Shown here piece after piece: positions 35,836 to 45,132 of a stretch of 64,000 bases of DNA. Both the position numbers and the translations under genes were made by a program. The stretch is taken from contig CAIJYD010000115.1 of assembly GCA_903824785.1 (NCBI GenBank), positions 83,156-147,155 on the forward strand. Reading direction: 5' to 3'. How positions within the stretch are numbered: the stretch's first letter is position 1; each line of letters begins with the position of its first letter. The notes below the pieces were generated by a model, which saw only the letters and a list, made by a program, of their open reading frames with translations, was not told the DNA's origin and searched no databases. This DNA is from an uncultured Bacteroidota bacterium (GTDB lineage: Bacteria > Bacteroidota > Bacteroidia > Bacteroidales > VadinHA17).

Positions 35836-37191
35836 ATGAACCGACGTGAATTTGGTAAAAAGGTTATAACCGGAACAGCAGGAATTGCTGCTGCTCCTTT
35901 ACTTTTGTCTCCGGGCTGGAAAGGAGCAAACGACCGCGTAAATGTGGCAGTTATTGGTATCAGAGGGCAGGGACGAGACCATATTTCAAGTTATTCAGGC
36001 TTGAAAAATGCCCGTGTGGCTGCACTTTGCGATGTGGACAGTAACCTTTTTGGAGGTATTGTTAAAAACTATTTCACAGATAAAGGGCTGGAAAAACCGA
36101 AGATCTATACCGATATGCGAAAGCTTTTCGACGACAAGGATATTGATGCGGTTTCAGTTGTAACACCTAACCACTGGCATGCGCTGGCTTCCATCTGGGC
36201 ACTCCAGGCGGGAAAACATGTATCTGTTGAAAAACCATGCTGCCATAATTTTCATGAAGGTCAGAAACTTGTAGAAGCTGCTGAAAAATACGGAAAGATA
36301 GTTCAGGATGGCGCCGAACAACGCAGTAATCCTTGTGCCCAGACAATGGCCGATTATCTCCATAAGGGAAATCTGGGTGAAGTTTATATGGCTAAAGGGC
36401 TCTGCTACAAGTGGCGCGATACGATAGGCAAAACTCCCGACGAGCCGGTTCCTGCAGGTGTCGATTATAACCTTTGGCTGGGCCCTGCGCCTGAGAGACC
36501 TTTCTCGAAAAACAGGTTTCATTATAACTGGCACTGGAACTGGGACTTTGGCAATGGTGATATGGGTAACCAGGGTGTGCATGAGATGGATATCGCCCGA
36601 TGGGGACTTGGTGTTACCCTGCCTTCAAAGATAAGTTCTATTGGTGGCCATTTTATGTTCGATGATGATCAGCAGACCCCGAATGACCTTATAACAGTAT
36701 TTGAGTTTCCAAATCCAAACGGCGGTGGCGACAAAAAGAAAATTCTTCAGTTTGAAGTTCGTCACTGGATAACAAACCGCGAAGGTATTGTAAGCGATAA
36801 CCAGCAACCCGGAAACAATTATATGTTCAGTTCTGAAAATATCGTAGGTAACCTCTTCTATGGTTCAAAAGGTTATCTGACAAAGAATGTCAATGAGTGG
36901 CAGTCATTTCTTGGTAAAGAACGTGTTGCGGGAGAAAAAGGAAGCGGACTTGGTGACCATTATAAGAATTTTATTGATGCCATTGTTGCCAATAACCAGG
37001 ATCTGGCTATGGGAAATATCAGGGAAGGATTTTATTCCTGTGCTTTAATGCATCTTGGAAATATAGCTTATCGTTTGGGTAGGACCCTTGAGTTTGATCC
37101 GGTTAAAATGAAGTTTATCAATGATCCTCAGGCAGATGCATTACTTACCCGTCAATACAGATCTCCTTTTGTTGTTCCTGAAAAAGTTTAG
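35836..37191 (+). CDS. Tat-exported Gfo/Idh/MocA family oxidoreductase
   Basis: 451 residues. Twin-arginine-like signal (MNRREFGKKVITGTAGIAAAP), Rossmann NAD motif VAVIGIRGQGRDHI, active-site VSVEKPCCHNF (Lys of EKP), and the C-terminal GNGDMGNQGVHEMDIARWGLG. It resembles oxidoreductases that accompany DUF1080 and isomerase genes, more than the shorter cytoplasmic inositol dehydrogenases. Its open frame extends back to 35686, but the signal peptide fixes the start at 35836. It is the second such enzyme in the window and lies 16 bases before glycerate kinase, hinting at a sugar or sugar-acid route that ends in glycerate. Confidence 0.9.
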   Translation: MNRREFGKKVITGTAGIAAAPLLLSPGWKGANDRVNVAVIGIRGQGRDHISSYSGLKNARVAALCDVDSNLFGGIVKNYFTDKGLEKPKIYTDMRKLFDDKDIDAVSVVTPNHWHALASIWALQAGKHVSVEKPCCHNFHEGQKLVEAAEKYGKIVQDGAEQRSNPCAQTMADYLHKGNLGEVYMAKGLCYKWRDTIGKTPDEPVPAGVDYNLWLGPAPERPFSKNRFHYNWHWNWDFGNGDMGNQGVHEMDIARWGLGVTLPSKISSIGGHFMFDDDQQTPNDLITVFEFPNPNGGGDKKKILQFEVRHWITNREGIVSDNQQPGNNYMFSSENIVGNLFYGSKGYLTKNVNEWQSFLGKERVAGEKGSGLGDHYKNFIDAIVANNQDLAMGNIREGFYSCALMHLGNIAYRLGRTLEFDPVKMKFINDPQADALLTRQYRSPFVVPEKV

Positions 37192-37207
37192 TTTAGGATA
37201 AGAAAAG

Positions 37208-38524
37208 ATGAACCACCGATATATTGCCGAACAGATTTTTCTGGCCGGAATCAATAGTGTTCTTCCGGAAAGGCTGATAACCGGAATGGTGGCACTAAAG
37301 AGCGAAACTCTTTCTATCGGTCATCTCAATTTCTCATTGCAGTCGCTCAGGAATATTTATGTCATCGGTGCAGGAAAAGCAAGTGCCGCAATGGGTGCCG
37401 AGGTGGAGAAAATTCTTGGAGACCGTATTGCCGGCGGACATATTGTTGTCAAATATGGACATTCCTGCCGGCTTAAGTATATTAATGTTACTGAAGCCGG
37501 TCATCCGGTACCCGATTCGAACGGGTACAAGGCTACTGAGGAAATTTTAAAAATTGCCGGAAAGGCAGATCGAAACGATCTGGTAATTTGTCTCTTATCA
37601 GGAGGCGGATCGGCACTTCTTGCCGATTTCCCCGAAGGCTCGTCACCCGGGGAGATAGCCATTGTAAATAACCTCCTCATAAACTGCGGAGCCTCTATCC
37701 AGGAGATAAATGCAGTCAGGAAGCATCTGTCGCGGATAAAGGGAGGTCAGCTTGCCAGAGCAGTTTCTCCTGCAACCATTGTGAGTCTGATCCTTTCAGA
37801 TGTGGCAGGCGATCCGCTCGACGTAATCGCTTCCGGACCAACGACTCCTGATCCTTCAACTTTTAAACAGGCACTTGATGTTCTTGAAAAATATAAACTA
37901 GACAAGTCGTTCCCTCCGGGTGTTTTAAAATATCTGAATGATGGCAATAATGGCTTAAGGCCGGAAACAGTTAAACCTTCAGATCCTGTTCTTGTAAATA
38001 CACATAATATACTTGCCGGGAATAATATTCTGGCACTTGAGGCGGCAAAGGAAAAGGCACTTGAGTTTAATATCAATGCTGTTATAATTGATAATCAGCT
38101 CCAGGGTGATACGGCTTCGGTTGCAAAAAATGTTGTGGCAGAATCCTTGAAATTTCAACGCGATAATAATGTGGTTAAGCCTCTCTGTTTATTGTTCGGA
38201 GGCGAGACAACAATAAGGATGACAGGCAGTGGCCTTGGAGGGAGAAACCAGCATCTTGCCCTGCTTAGTGCAATTCTGCTTCAGAATAACAGGGGTATTA
38301 CCATTCTTTCTGCCGGAACTGACGGCACCGATGGGCCAACCGATGCTGCAGGTGCTGTTGTTGATTCAGATACTGCAACTGATGCACTTTCGAAAAAGGC
38401 GGATCCTGCAAAATACATACAGGAGTTCGATTCATACCATTTCTTTAAAAAAGCCGGGGGACATATAATTACCGGCCCCACAAAAACGAATGTTATGGAT
38501 ATTATAGTTGCTCTGGTGAGATAA
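37208..38524 (+). CDS. Glycerate 2-kinase (DUF4147/MOFRL family)
   Basis: 438 residues. It phosphorylates D-glycerate to 2-phosphoglycerate, feeding lower glycolysis. The N-terminal DUF4147 domain shows YVIGAGKASAAMG and LLSGGGSALLADFPEG, with the Lys region NAVRKHLSRIKGGQLA. The C-terminal MOFRL domain shows LLFGGETTIRMTGSGLGGRNQHLAL and GTDGTDGPTDAAGAVVD. It follows a Gfo/Idh gene by 16 bases, so one transcript is likely. Substrate supply (glycerate from sugar acids or tartronate) is not visible in the window. Confidence 0.92.
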   Translation: MNHRYIAEQIFLAGINSVLPERLITGMVALKSETLSIGHLNFSLQSLRNIYVIGAGKASAAMGAEVEKILGDRIAGGHIVVKYGHSCRLKYINVTEAGHPVPDSNGYKATEEILKIAGKADRNDLVICLLSGGGSALLADFPEGSSPGEIAIVNNLLINCGASIQEINAVRKHLSRIKGGQLARAVSPATIVSLILSDVAGDPLDVIASGPTTPDPSTFKQALDVLEKYKLDKSFPPGVLKYLNDGNNGLRPETVKPSDPVLVNTHNILAGNNILALEAAKEKALEFNINAVIIDNQLQGDTASVAKNVVAESLKFQRDNNVVKPLCLLFGGETTIRMTGSGLGGRNQHLALLSAILLQNNRGITILSAGTDGTDGPTDAAGAVVDSDTATDALSKKADPAKYIQEFDSYHFFKKAGGHIITGPTKTNVMDIIVALVR

Positions 38525-38544
38525 TCAGAATCTCTTCGGCAGCC

Positions 38545-39813
38545 TTATTTATAGTAAGGTATCGTCTGTGGCCCTTCAGGCAGAATACAGATTTCAGCCT
38601 GAGGTCCTGTTTTATTCACAAGTTCAGCAACAAGAGCGGCGATATTACTGACAGGTTTGAAGAGTGCTTCTTTAATAGTTTCATCATCAAGCTTATCACT
38701 AAACATATACACATCCGCTTTCTGCTGAATAAGTGCCTGGAGATAGATCTGCCAGGTGTCTTTTAATCTTCTCTCATTCTCTTTAACAAATGGCATCAGG
38801 TTATTAACGTTACCGACGGTTTTTAAAATTCTCGCATAGTCACTTGCAGATGGTATCCCGTCCCAGCATTCTGCAGCCATAATAATAGTTCCGCCTTTTT
38901 TAACTATTTGTGCTGCAGCACTCATTCCCTTTACCGTCTGGTAGATATTTAAATCGAGCGGGTAGCCCGAATTGGTTGTTATAACTATATCATAAAGTTT
39001 ATTTACAGGAACCATTGCCGATTCTTTTGCGAATCTGCATCCTGCTCTGTGTGCTTCAGTCAGGTCTCCTGCAAAAACACCGGTTATTTCTTTGTTCTTA
39101 TTAAGGGTGATATTTAACAGAAACACTCCCGGAACAAACCGGGCAGCTTCCATTATCTCCTCCCAGATAGGGTTTCCTTCAGTTATACCCCACACAGCAT
39201 TCCTCTCCGACAGATTTACAATGGAATGGTTATATTTAATTGTCTCCGCAAAAGCCATCCCCGGGATCATGGCTTTTCCTCCACCTGAAAAACCGGCAAA
39301 AAAATGGGGCTCAATAAACCCTGTCAGGATTTTTATTTTGCAGCTAAGAAGCTCCTTATTTATAATAATCCTGTTTCCTGAGGTTGTTGTTCCGACATAT
39401 TCGTGCAGCTCCGGATTATTGGTGTCATTCTGAACAATCTTATACCCTTCTGCTGCAGATTTTCCGAGGATCCTGTTAAGTTCTTCGATGGTTGCAGGTC
39501 TGTGAGTTCCTGTTGCACAGAAGAAGATAATATTTTCGCGTGGAATATCCTTCAATTCATTTAAAAGTGCGGGCAAAATAACATCATACGGAGTTGCTCT
39601 TGTAATGTCGCTGAAGATAACAGCAATTTTATCATCCTTCCCGACGATATCCATCAATGGTTTGCTGTTGCAGGGATTCCTGAGAGCTTCTGTTATTGCA
39701 TGGCCCTGATCTTTAACGCATTCAACCCAGAGAGGTTCAATAATGTCAACGTTTAAGGTATCCGGTAATTCGATTATATACCCGGTTTTTCCATATGCCA
39801 AATTAACTTTCAT
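38545..39813 (-). CDS. larA: Nickel-pincer-dependent racemase, LarA family
   Basis: 422 residues. LarA binds a nickel pincer cofactor tethered to a Lys and racemises 2-hydroxy acids. Residues known for L. plantarum LarA (D72, R75, H108, H174, K184, H200) have counterparts with the same spacing: D69, R72, H104, H170, K180 and H196 (SDITRAT; GTHRP; HFFAGFSGGGK; KYNH). The end (LPEGPQTIPYY) is also typical. Homologues act on lactate, malate, phenyllactate or aldonates, so lactate is only one option; a sugar acid would fit the glycerate kinase beside it. larB, larC and larE, which make the cofactor, are not in the window. It is convergent with the kinase gene. Confidence 0.88.
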   Translation of the reverse strand: MKVNLAYGKTGYIIELPDTLNVDIIEPLWVECVKDQGHAITEALRNPCNSKPLMDIVGKDDKIAVIFSDITRATPYDVILPALLNELKDIPRENIIFFCATGTHRPATIEELNRILGKSAAEGYKIVQNDTNNPELHEYVGTTTSGNRIIINKELLSCKIKILTGFIEPHFFAGFSGGGKAMIPGMAFAETIKYNHSIVNLSERNAVWGITEGNPIWEEIMEAARFVPGVFLLNITLNKNKEITGVFAGDLTEAHRAGCRFAKESAMVPVNKLYDIVITTNSGYPLDLNIYQTVKGMSAAAQIVKKGGTIIMAAECWDGIPSASDYARILKTVGNVNNLMPFVKENERRLKDTWQIYLQALIQQKADVYMFSDKLDDETIKEALFKPVSNIAALVAELVNKTGPQAEICILPEGPQTIPYYK

Positions 39814-39882
39814 ATTCCGGAAAAATTAGATTATTTTGTACTCTAAATATAACTTAATCTGCCATATCAAAAGTATACGCAA

Positions 39883-41442
39883 ATGAATAACAGGAATTAT
39901 CTGAAGAACCCTCTTGGAATCTGTTTGGTGACCACATCGGCGATGTCATTATTTACTACCTGCAGTTCTGTTGAAAAAGCCGCAATAAAACCAAATATCA
40001 TTATGTTTCTTGTTGATGATATGGGATGGCAGGATACTTCAGTACCCTTCTGGACTAAGAAAACCCCATTCAATGAACGATATAAGACACCGGGAATGGA
40101 GCGGCTTGCCCGTGACGGAATGATGTTTACACAAGCCTATGCCTGCAGTGTCTCTTCTCCAACAAGGGTGAGCTTAATAACAGGCATGAACGCTGCCCGG
40201 CATCATGTAACCAACTGGACTCTCCAGAGGAATGCCTCTGTTGACGGAAAGAGCGAAGTCCTTTCTTATCCTGACTGGAATGTAAACGGAGTACAACCTG
40301 TTGATACCATTGAACATTCTACCTATGCAACTCTGTTACCCCAGCTTCTGAAAGATAACGGGTATTTTACAATTCATTGCGGGAAAGCACATTACGGAGC
40401 CATAAGTACCCCTTCGTCGAATCCGTTGAACTGTGGTTATGATGTAAATATTGCCGGACATGCTGCAGGAGGTCCGGGAAGTTATTTAGGCCTGGAAAAT
40501 TTTGGAAATGCTGAAAAAGGAGGTTACACTCTTCCATGGGGTGTTCCCGGACTGGAGAAATATCACGGTGATTCTATCTTTCTCACAGAAGCACTTACCC
40601 GCGAAGCACTCAGGTCACTCGATAAGGCAAAAACAACCGGGAAGCCATTCTACCTTTATATGGCCCATTATGCAGTTCATATCCCTCTTTATGCCGACGA
40701 TAGGTTTTACAGGAAATATATCGATATGGGACTCGATGAATATGAAGCAAGATACTCTTCGATGGTTGAAGGAATGGATAAAAGTCTGAGCGATATTATG
40801 GATTACCTTGATAAAAACGGGCTTACCGATAATACTGTTATCCTCTTCATGTCTGATAATGGTGGCTTCAGCCTGCGTCCTCGTGCAGGAGAGCTGCATA
40901 CACATAATAAGCCTTTGAACAGTGGAAAAGGATCGGCCTATGAAGGAGGAATAAGGGAACCGATGATAGTGAAATGGCCGGGTAAGGTTCAGCCTGGCAG
41001 CAGATCGAATGATTATCTGATTGTGGAGGATTTCTTTCCTACAATCCTTGAAATGGCAGGAGTTAAAAAATACTCAACTGTCCAGAAAGTTGATGGCAGG
41101 AGTTTTATACCGATGCTGCTGCAAAAAGGAACCACTGCCCGGGGAAGAGATCTTTTCTGGAATTTTCCTAATAACTGGGGCCCGACAGGCCCGGGTATAG
41201 GAGCAACAAGCACTATCCGTAGCGGTGACTGGAAACTGATATATTCCTATGAGGACCGCCATTTTGAGTTATTCAATATAAGTGAGGATATTGGTGAACT
41301 TCAGAATCTGGCAGGTAAGGAGCCGGAAAAAGTGAAGGCACTGGCAAAGAAGCTGGGAGAATATCTTCGCAGTGTGGATGCACAACGCCCGTCAATTAAG
41401 AAATCAGGATCCCTTGTTTCGTGGCCCGATGAGGCTGCCTGA
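39883..41442 (+). CDS. Sulfatase, Ser-type, lipoprotein
   Basis: 519 residues. Lipoprotein-like start (MSLFTTCSSVEKA). The metal site begins IIMFLVDDMGWQD. The signature is CSVSSPTRVSLITG: the residue to be turned into formylglycine is Ser91 (S-S-P-T-R), so maturation needs an anaerobic sulfatase-maturing enzyme, which is not in the window. Further motifs are GKAHYG, VILFMSDNGG and the C-terminal WKLIYSYEDRHFELFN. It should remove sulfate from a glycan. The gene overlaps the convergent MFS gene by 39 bases. Confidence 0.92.
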   Translation: MNNRNYLKNPLGICLVTTSAMSLFTTCSSVEKAAIKPNIIMFLVDDMGWQDTSVPFWTKKTPFNERYKTPGMERLARDGMMFTQAYACSVSSPTRVSLITGMNAARHHVTNWTLQRNASVDGKSEVLSYPDWNVNGVQPVDTIEHSTYATLLPQLLKDNGYFTIHCGKAHYGAISTPSSNPLNCGYDVNIAGHAAGGPGSYLGLENFGNAEKGGYTLPWGVPGLEKYHGDSIFLTEALTREALRSLDKAKTTGKPFYLYMAHYAVHIPLYADDRFYRKYIDMGLDEYEARYSSMVEGMDKSLSDIMDYLDKNGLTDNTVILFMSDNGGFSLRPRAGELHTHNKPLNSGKGSAYEGGIREPMIVKWPGKVQPGSRSNDYLIVEDFFPTILEMAGVKKYSTVQKVDGRSFIPMLLQKGTTARGRDLFWNFPNNWGPTGPGIGATSTIRSGDWKLIYSYEDRHFELFNISEDIGELQNLAGKEPEKVKALAKKLGEYLRSVDAQRPSIKKSGSLVSWPDEAA

Positions 41443-42729
41443 GAGCTGAGATGACGACCCCATAAAGGAATAATAGGTTATATAGAGATAGGCAATAAGC
41501 GGTACTAACATAGCAACTGCCATACTATCTGCAGCTTCAGCAATAAATCCCATTAACGGAGTAAACAGCGATCCTCCGATGATTGCCATTACAAGAATGG
41601 AGCCGCCTATTTTGGTGTTTTCGCCCAAACCTCTTATGCTGCTTGCAAAAATAGTTGGATACATCAGCGACATAAAGAAGCTTGTGAAAAAGATAGCCCA
41701 CATTCCAATCCAGCCGGGCACCAGCACACTGAACCCGGTAAGTGCAACATTGATAGCACTATATATACCCATCAGGTGACCTGGTTTAATATAACGCATA
41801 AACCATGTTGCTGAAAAACGCCCAATACCGAATGCTACCAGAGTTCCTGTTAAGAAATAGCCTGCCACCTTTTCCGGCTGTCCGGTGTAATCCTGAACGT
41901 ATGGAATGAAATAACTCCAGGTTCCAACCTGAGCTCCGACATAGAAAAACTGAGCAACCACTCCTTTCCAGAAATGAGGAAAATGTAACAGATCACGGAA
42001 ACTGCCTTTTGAATCAGCCACTTTATTCTTTTCGGCTTCAAAAACCGGAAATTTTATCCTCATAATTAATAGTGCCCATCCGATGGCAAATAACGCCAGG
42101 GCAAGGTATGGTTTTACAACACGCATGGTTTCATTCTGAAGAAACCCGGAATAATCTCCTGCAATTTTCATTGATGCAATTTTTGTTTCATCAGGTTCAA
42201 CGCCTGAAAAAATGAAAATAGTTCCAAGAAGCACTCCGGTTACAGATCCTATCGGATTAAATGCCTGCGAGAAATTCAGCCGCTGTTCTGATGATTCAGG
42301 GTTTCCGATTAGTGTTATAAAAGGATTTGCACCGGTCTCAAGAAAAGCCAGTCCTGAAGCTATTACAAAAAGAGCCAGAAGGAAAACCCCGTATTTTCCA
42401 ATTATGGCAGCTGGCCAGAATAAAAGGCAACCTCCTGCATAAAGAAATAAACCGAATACAATCCCTGTTTTATAGCTGAACCTTTTCATCAAAAGAGCAG
42501 CAGGTACAGCCAGTACGAAATAGCCCATATAAAATGCCGACTGGATAAGACCGGCCTGAAACCGGGAGATCTCCATCGACTTCATAAATTGTTTGATCAG
42601 TACTCCGTTCAGATTATTGGGAATACCCCACATAAAGAACAGAGTTGTAACCAGTATAAATGGCAATAATGATCCTGGTTGAATAAATTCTGTTTTAACC
42701 GGATTAGTAAATACACTCCTTTGCCGCAT
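41404..42729 (-). CDS. Sugar MFS transporter, L-fucose permease (FucP) type
   Basis: 441 residues with 12 predicted membrane helices. FucP-like features: FILVTTLFFMWGIPNNLNGVLIKQF in helix 1 with the key polar residues, SAFYMGYFVLAVPAALLMKR in helix 2, and FLETGANPFITLIG in helix 4. It presumably imports L-fucose or a related sugar with protons. Its start overlaps the end of the UroD-family gene by 26 bases, so the two are probably translated together. The 3' end overlaps the convergent sulfatase by 39 bases, a very compact arrangement. Confidence 0.9.
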   Translation of the reverse strand: MRQRSVFTNPVKTEFIQPGSLLPFILVTTLFFMWGIPNNLNGVLIKQFMKSMEISRFQAGLIQSAFYMGYFVLAVPAALLMKRFSYKTGIVFGLFLYAGGCLLFWPAAIIGKYGVFLLALFVIASGLAFLETGANPFITLIGNPESSEQRLNFSQAFNPIGSVTGVLLGTIFIFSGVEPDETKIASMKIAGDYSGFLQNETMRVVKPYLALALFAIGWALLIMRIKFPVFEAEKNKVADSKGSFRDLLHFPHFWKGVVAQFFYVGAQVGTWSYFIPYVQDYTGQPEKVAGYFLTGTLVAFGIGRFSATWFMRYIKPGHLMGIYSAINVALTGFSVLVPGWIGMWAIFFTSFFMSLMYPTIFASSIRGLGENTKIGGSILVMAIIGGSLFTPLMGFIAEAADSMAVAMLVPLIAYLYITYYSFMGSSSQLSGSLIGPRNKGS

Positions 42730-43819
42730 CAGCCATAATTTTAATATTATCTACCGGGGTCTCAAAAAAATGATCTGAACAGGCACAGATATAACCTCCA
42801 TCGTATCCTACTTTTTCAAATAAAGTATGAACCATGTTTCTGATTTTCTCTGCAGGTCCATCGGTCAGAACATTATACTGGTCAATTCCTCCGATAAGAG
42901 AAATGCGGTTTCCTGTTTTCTCTTTTAGTTCCCATGGCTCCTGATTTCCGCCGATACTTACAGGAGCAAGGGTCTCTGAGCAATCTGTTCCGTTCGAAAT
43001 TATATGTTCTTCGATACCATAAGTTCCGCCACAGGTATGATAGGTTATTTTAAAGCCAAGTGAGTGCAGTGCATCATGCATTTTTCTGTCGTAGGGAAGG
43101 CAGAATTCTTTGTGGAGATCGGGCGATACCAGCGTTGATGATGAGGAGCCTCCGCCTGTCTCAATAAGGTCAAATCGGGCTCCCTTCATTGAATCAATAA
43201 ACTGAAGTTTTTTCTCAAGAAGAATATTCATCAGAACATGTACCCACTCAGGGTCGGTCATAGATTTAATAATCAATTCGTTAACATCCATTAAGCAGGC
43301 TGCGTGCTGCCAGCACCCTGCCTGATCGCCCCATACAAACCCTCTTACAATACCGCTGTCGCCAACCTCATTATAAACTTTTTCAAGAGGCTTTTTATCA
43401 AGGTCCGGTACCGGCATGTACTTTCGTATCAGCTCCAGATCCTCATCTCTTTTGATAAGGTATTCAGTTATCCAGGTTGTTTTTCTGTTCCCCGCCGTTT
43501 TGTAAGACAGGTTTCCACCAGGAGTAATTATGGTATGGTGATTGATCCTTTTTTCCGGATGAGTGCTGATTGCCTTTACCTCATCTTTCCATTCAGGTGT
43601 GGAGAATTTTGCAAAATCAGCATCAACAAGCCAGAATTGCCCCATATCTGCAAAATATTGAATGGCAGCATCCATACCGACTTTTTTAAAAGCTTCCAGC
43701 GGGGTTATACCATCCATGTATGTATCGAGGTGATACCCTTGCCACTGATGTACAGTAACCGGCAGCCTGTCAGGCTTCTCTCCGTTGATGGCACACATCA
43801 TTCTTTCTTTTGAATTCAC
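42704..43819 (-). CDS. Uroporphyrinogen decarboxylase-family (methyltransferase-like) protein
   Basis: 371 residues. Fold and motifs follow the UroD/MtaA family: RMMCAINGEKPDRLPVTVHQW at the start, and a probable zinc-binding His/Cys in KITYHTCGG (HxC) with a further Cys pair in GGYICACSDHF. These resemble corrinoid methyltransferases such as MtaA more than haem-pathway HemE, whose typical N-terminal motif is absent. It probably moves a methyl group or acts on a sugar-derived substrate; no corrinoid protein is nearby. The overlap with the fucose-type permease suggests its substrate is what that permease imports. The divergent gene starts 223 bases away. Confidence 0.82.
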   Translation of the reverse strand: MNSKERMMCAINGEKPDRLPVTVHQWQGYHLDTYMDGITPLEAFKKVGMDAAIQYFADMGQFWLVDADFAKFSTPEWKDEVKAISTHPEKRINHHTIITPGGNLSYKTAGNRKTTWITEYLIKRDEDLELIRKYMPVPDLDKKPLEKVYNEVGDSGIVRGFVWGDQAGCWQHAACLMDVNELIIKSMTDPEWVHVLMNILLEKKLQFIDSMKGARFDLIETGGGSSSSTLVSPDLHKEFCLPYDRKMHDALHSLGFKITYHTCGGTYGIEEHIISNGTDCSETLAPVSIGGNQEPWELKEKTGNRISLIGGIDQYNVLTDGPAEKIRNMVHTLFEKVGYDGGYICACSDHFFETPVDNIKIMADAAKECIY

Positions 43820-44042
43820 TTTTTAATGTATTTAAGGGTTACAGTTCTGAGGGTCTTCAACAAGCAGAACATTCATTTTTTAATAAGCTAAATTTAACAA
43901 TAGTATTCAAGAGAGGATAAAAAAATCAAAAGAAATAGCGTAGGGTTTCATTTTTGTAAACGTTATGCATTATCTTGCATATTGAATTTAAATACAAAAA
44001 CCGGAACATTTAAAATAAACTTGAAACTAAATCGCAATAACT

Positions 44043-45107
44043 ATGAAAGCTGCATTCCTGATTCCTCTGTTTTTAGTAAGTCTGATTTCGTGTAACAACA
44101 GGCAGTGTTCTGTACCAGTAAATGTGGCCCAATCGGGAAAACAAATTGCAGACTCCTCAGAAATGACCAATAATTTTTATGATAATACTGAATCGTACCC
44201 CCTTCCGGTAAAGGAGTTGATGATTGACGGTGAGATAGCAGAACCGGGGAAAGTTGATTTTTCTGCTCTTCCTCTGCATTCCGTCATTATTAAGGAGACA
44301 TTGCTCGACAGTGCAGGTGGCGACAGGTTTGTTGGTTCTTACAGATACGATGGCTATTCTCTGTTTGATATTCTTGATAAGAAAATTCTAAGGAAAGAAA
44401 ACAGTGCAGAATTTAATCCGATCATTGATCTTTATGTGGAAATTGAGAATGACAAAGATGAAAAGGTTGTTTTCAGCTGGGGTGAGATATACTATCCGAA
44501 TAATCTTCACAGAATAATCATTGCTTCCGGTGTCTCGAGGATAGTACCATCAAAGACAAAAGAGTTATGGCCTCTGCCTGTAACATCGCGGATTATAGCA
44601 GGAAGCGATCTGGTTACTGAAAGAAATATATCTGATCCGGTAAGGATTACTGTCAGGTCAATCAGAAAATCATTTCAGGTAATTAAAGGGATGTCTCCGA
44701 TGTATTCAAAAGAGTTCAGATTATTTGACGGTGAAAAACAACTGGCGGCCATTGCACCCGAAACAGGGGGAAAAGAAATAACATTTAATACTGTTTTTTA
44801 TGGCAGAGGAAAAGGTATTCACAGTACTTCGCCTTTTACAGGGCTGAAGCTCCGGGATGTCATAGGAAAGTATTATCCGGAAAGCAGGGTTAGCCTTAAG
44901 ACCGGTTTATTCTGTTTCGCTGGCACTGATGGTTACAGATGTGCTGTCTCCTACTCTGAACTTTTTAACAGGAATGACCAACAGGAATTCCTTCTCATAC
45001 GGACAGCCGATCAGGAGGATGGCGGGCTATACCGCATCTTTGCCGCGGCAGATTTTTTCTCCGACAGGGCAATCAAGTCGTTGAGTGAAATTCATCTGAT
45101 AAAGTAA
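44043..45107 (+). CDS. Lipoprotein with two molybdopterin-oxidoreductase-like (sulfite oxidase fold) halves
   Basis: 354 residues. Lipoprotein signal (LIPLFLVSLISCNNRQ). Residues about 55-205 resemble the Mo-binding domain of sulfite-oxidase-type proteins (LPVKELMIDGEIAEPGKVDF; YRYDGYSLFDIL). Residues 225-354 look like a second, shorter copy (FNTVFYGRGKGIHSTSPFTGLKLRDVI; GTDGYRCAVSYSEL). The Cys that binds molybdenum in true enzymes (in TLxCxGN) is missing; the same place reads TLLDSAGGD. I therefore expect a non-catalytic or other-ligand protein. It is transcribed alone and its role is unknown. Confidence 0.6.
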   Translation: MKAAFLIPLFLVSLISCNNRQCSVPVNVAQSGKQIADSSEMTNNFYDNTESYPLPVKELMIDGEIAEPGKVDFSALPLHSVIIKETLLDSAGGDRFVGSYRYDGYSLFDILDKKILRKENSAEFNPIIDLYVEIENDKDEKVVFSWGEIYYPNNLHRIIIASGVSRIVPSKTKELWPLPVTSRIIAGSDLVTERNISDPVRITVRSIRKSFQVIKGMSPMYSKEFRLFDGEKQLAAIAPETGGKEITFNTVFYGRGKGIHSTSPFTGLKLRDVIGKYYPESRVSLKTGLFCFAGTDGYRCAVSYSELFNRNDQQEFLLIRTADQEDGGLYRIFAAADFFSDRAIKSLSEIHLIK

Positions 45108-45132
45108 GCTTCCCTCCGGCCGGGCTATATTG

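Noticed and set aside
43304..43813. 169-codon antisense ORF opposite the UroD-family gene
   Set aside because: The minus-strand protein has clear family motifs over the same bases; the other frame has none.
43921..43980. Promoter in front of the 44043 lipoprotein gene (TTTG at 43953, TATCTTGC at 43971)
   Set aside because: Spacing of 14 bases and a mismatched -7 box make it too weak to report.
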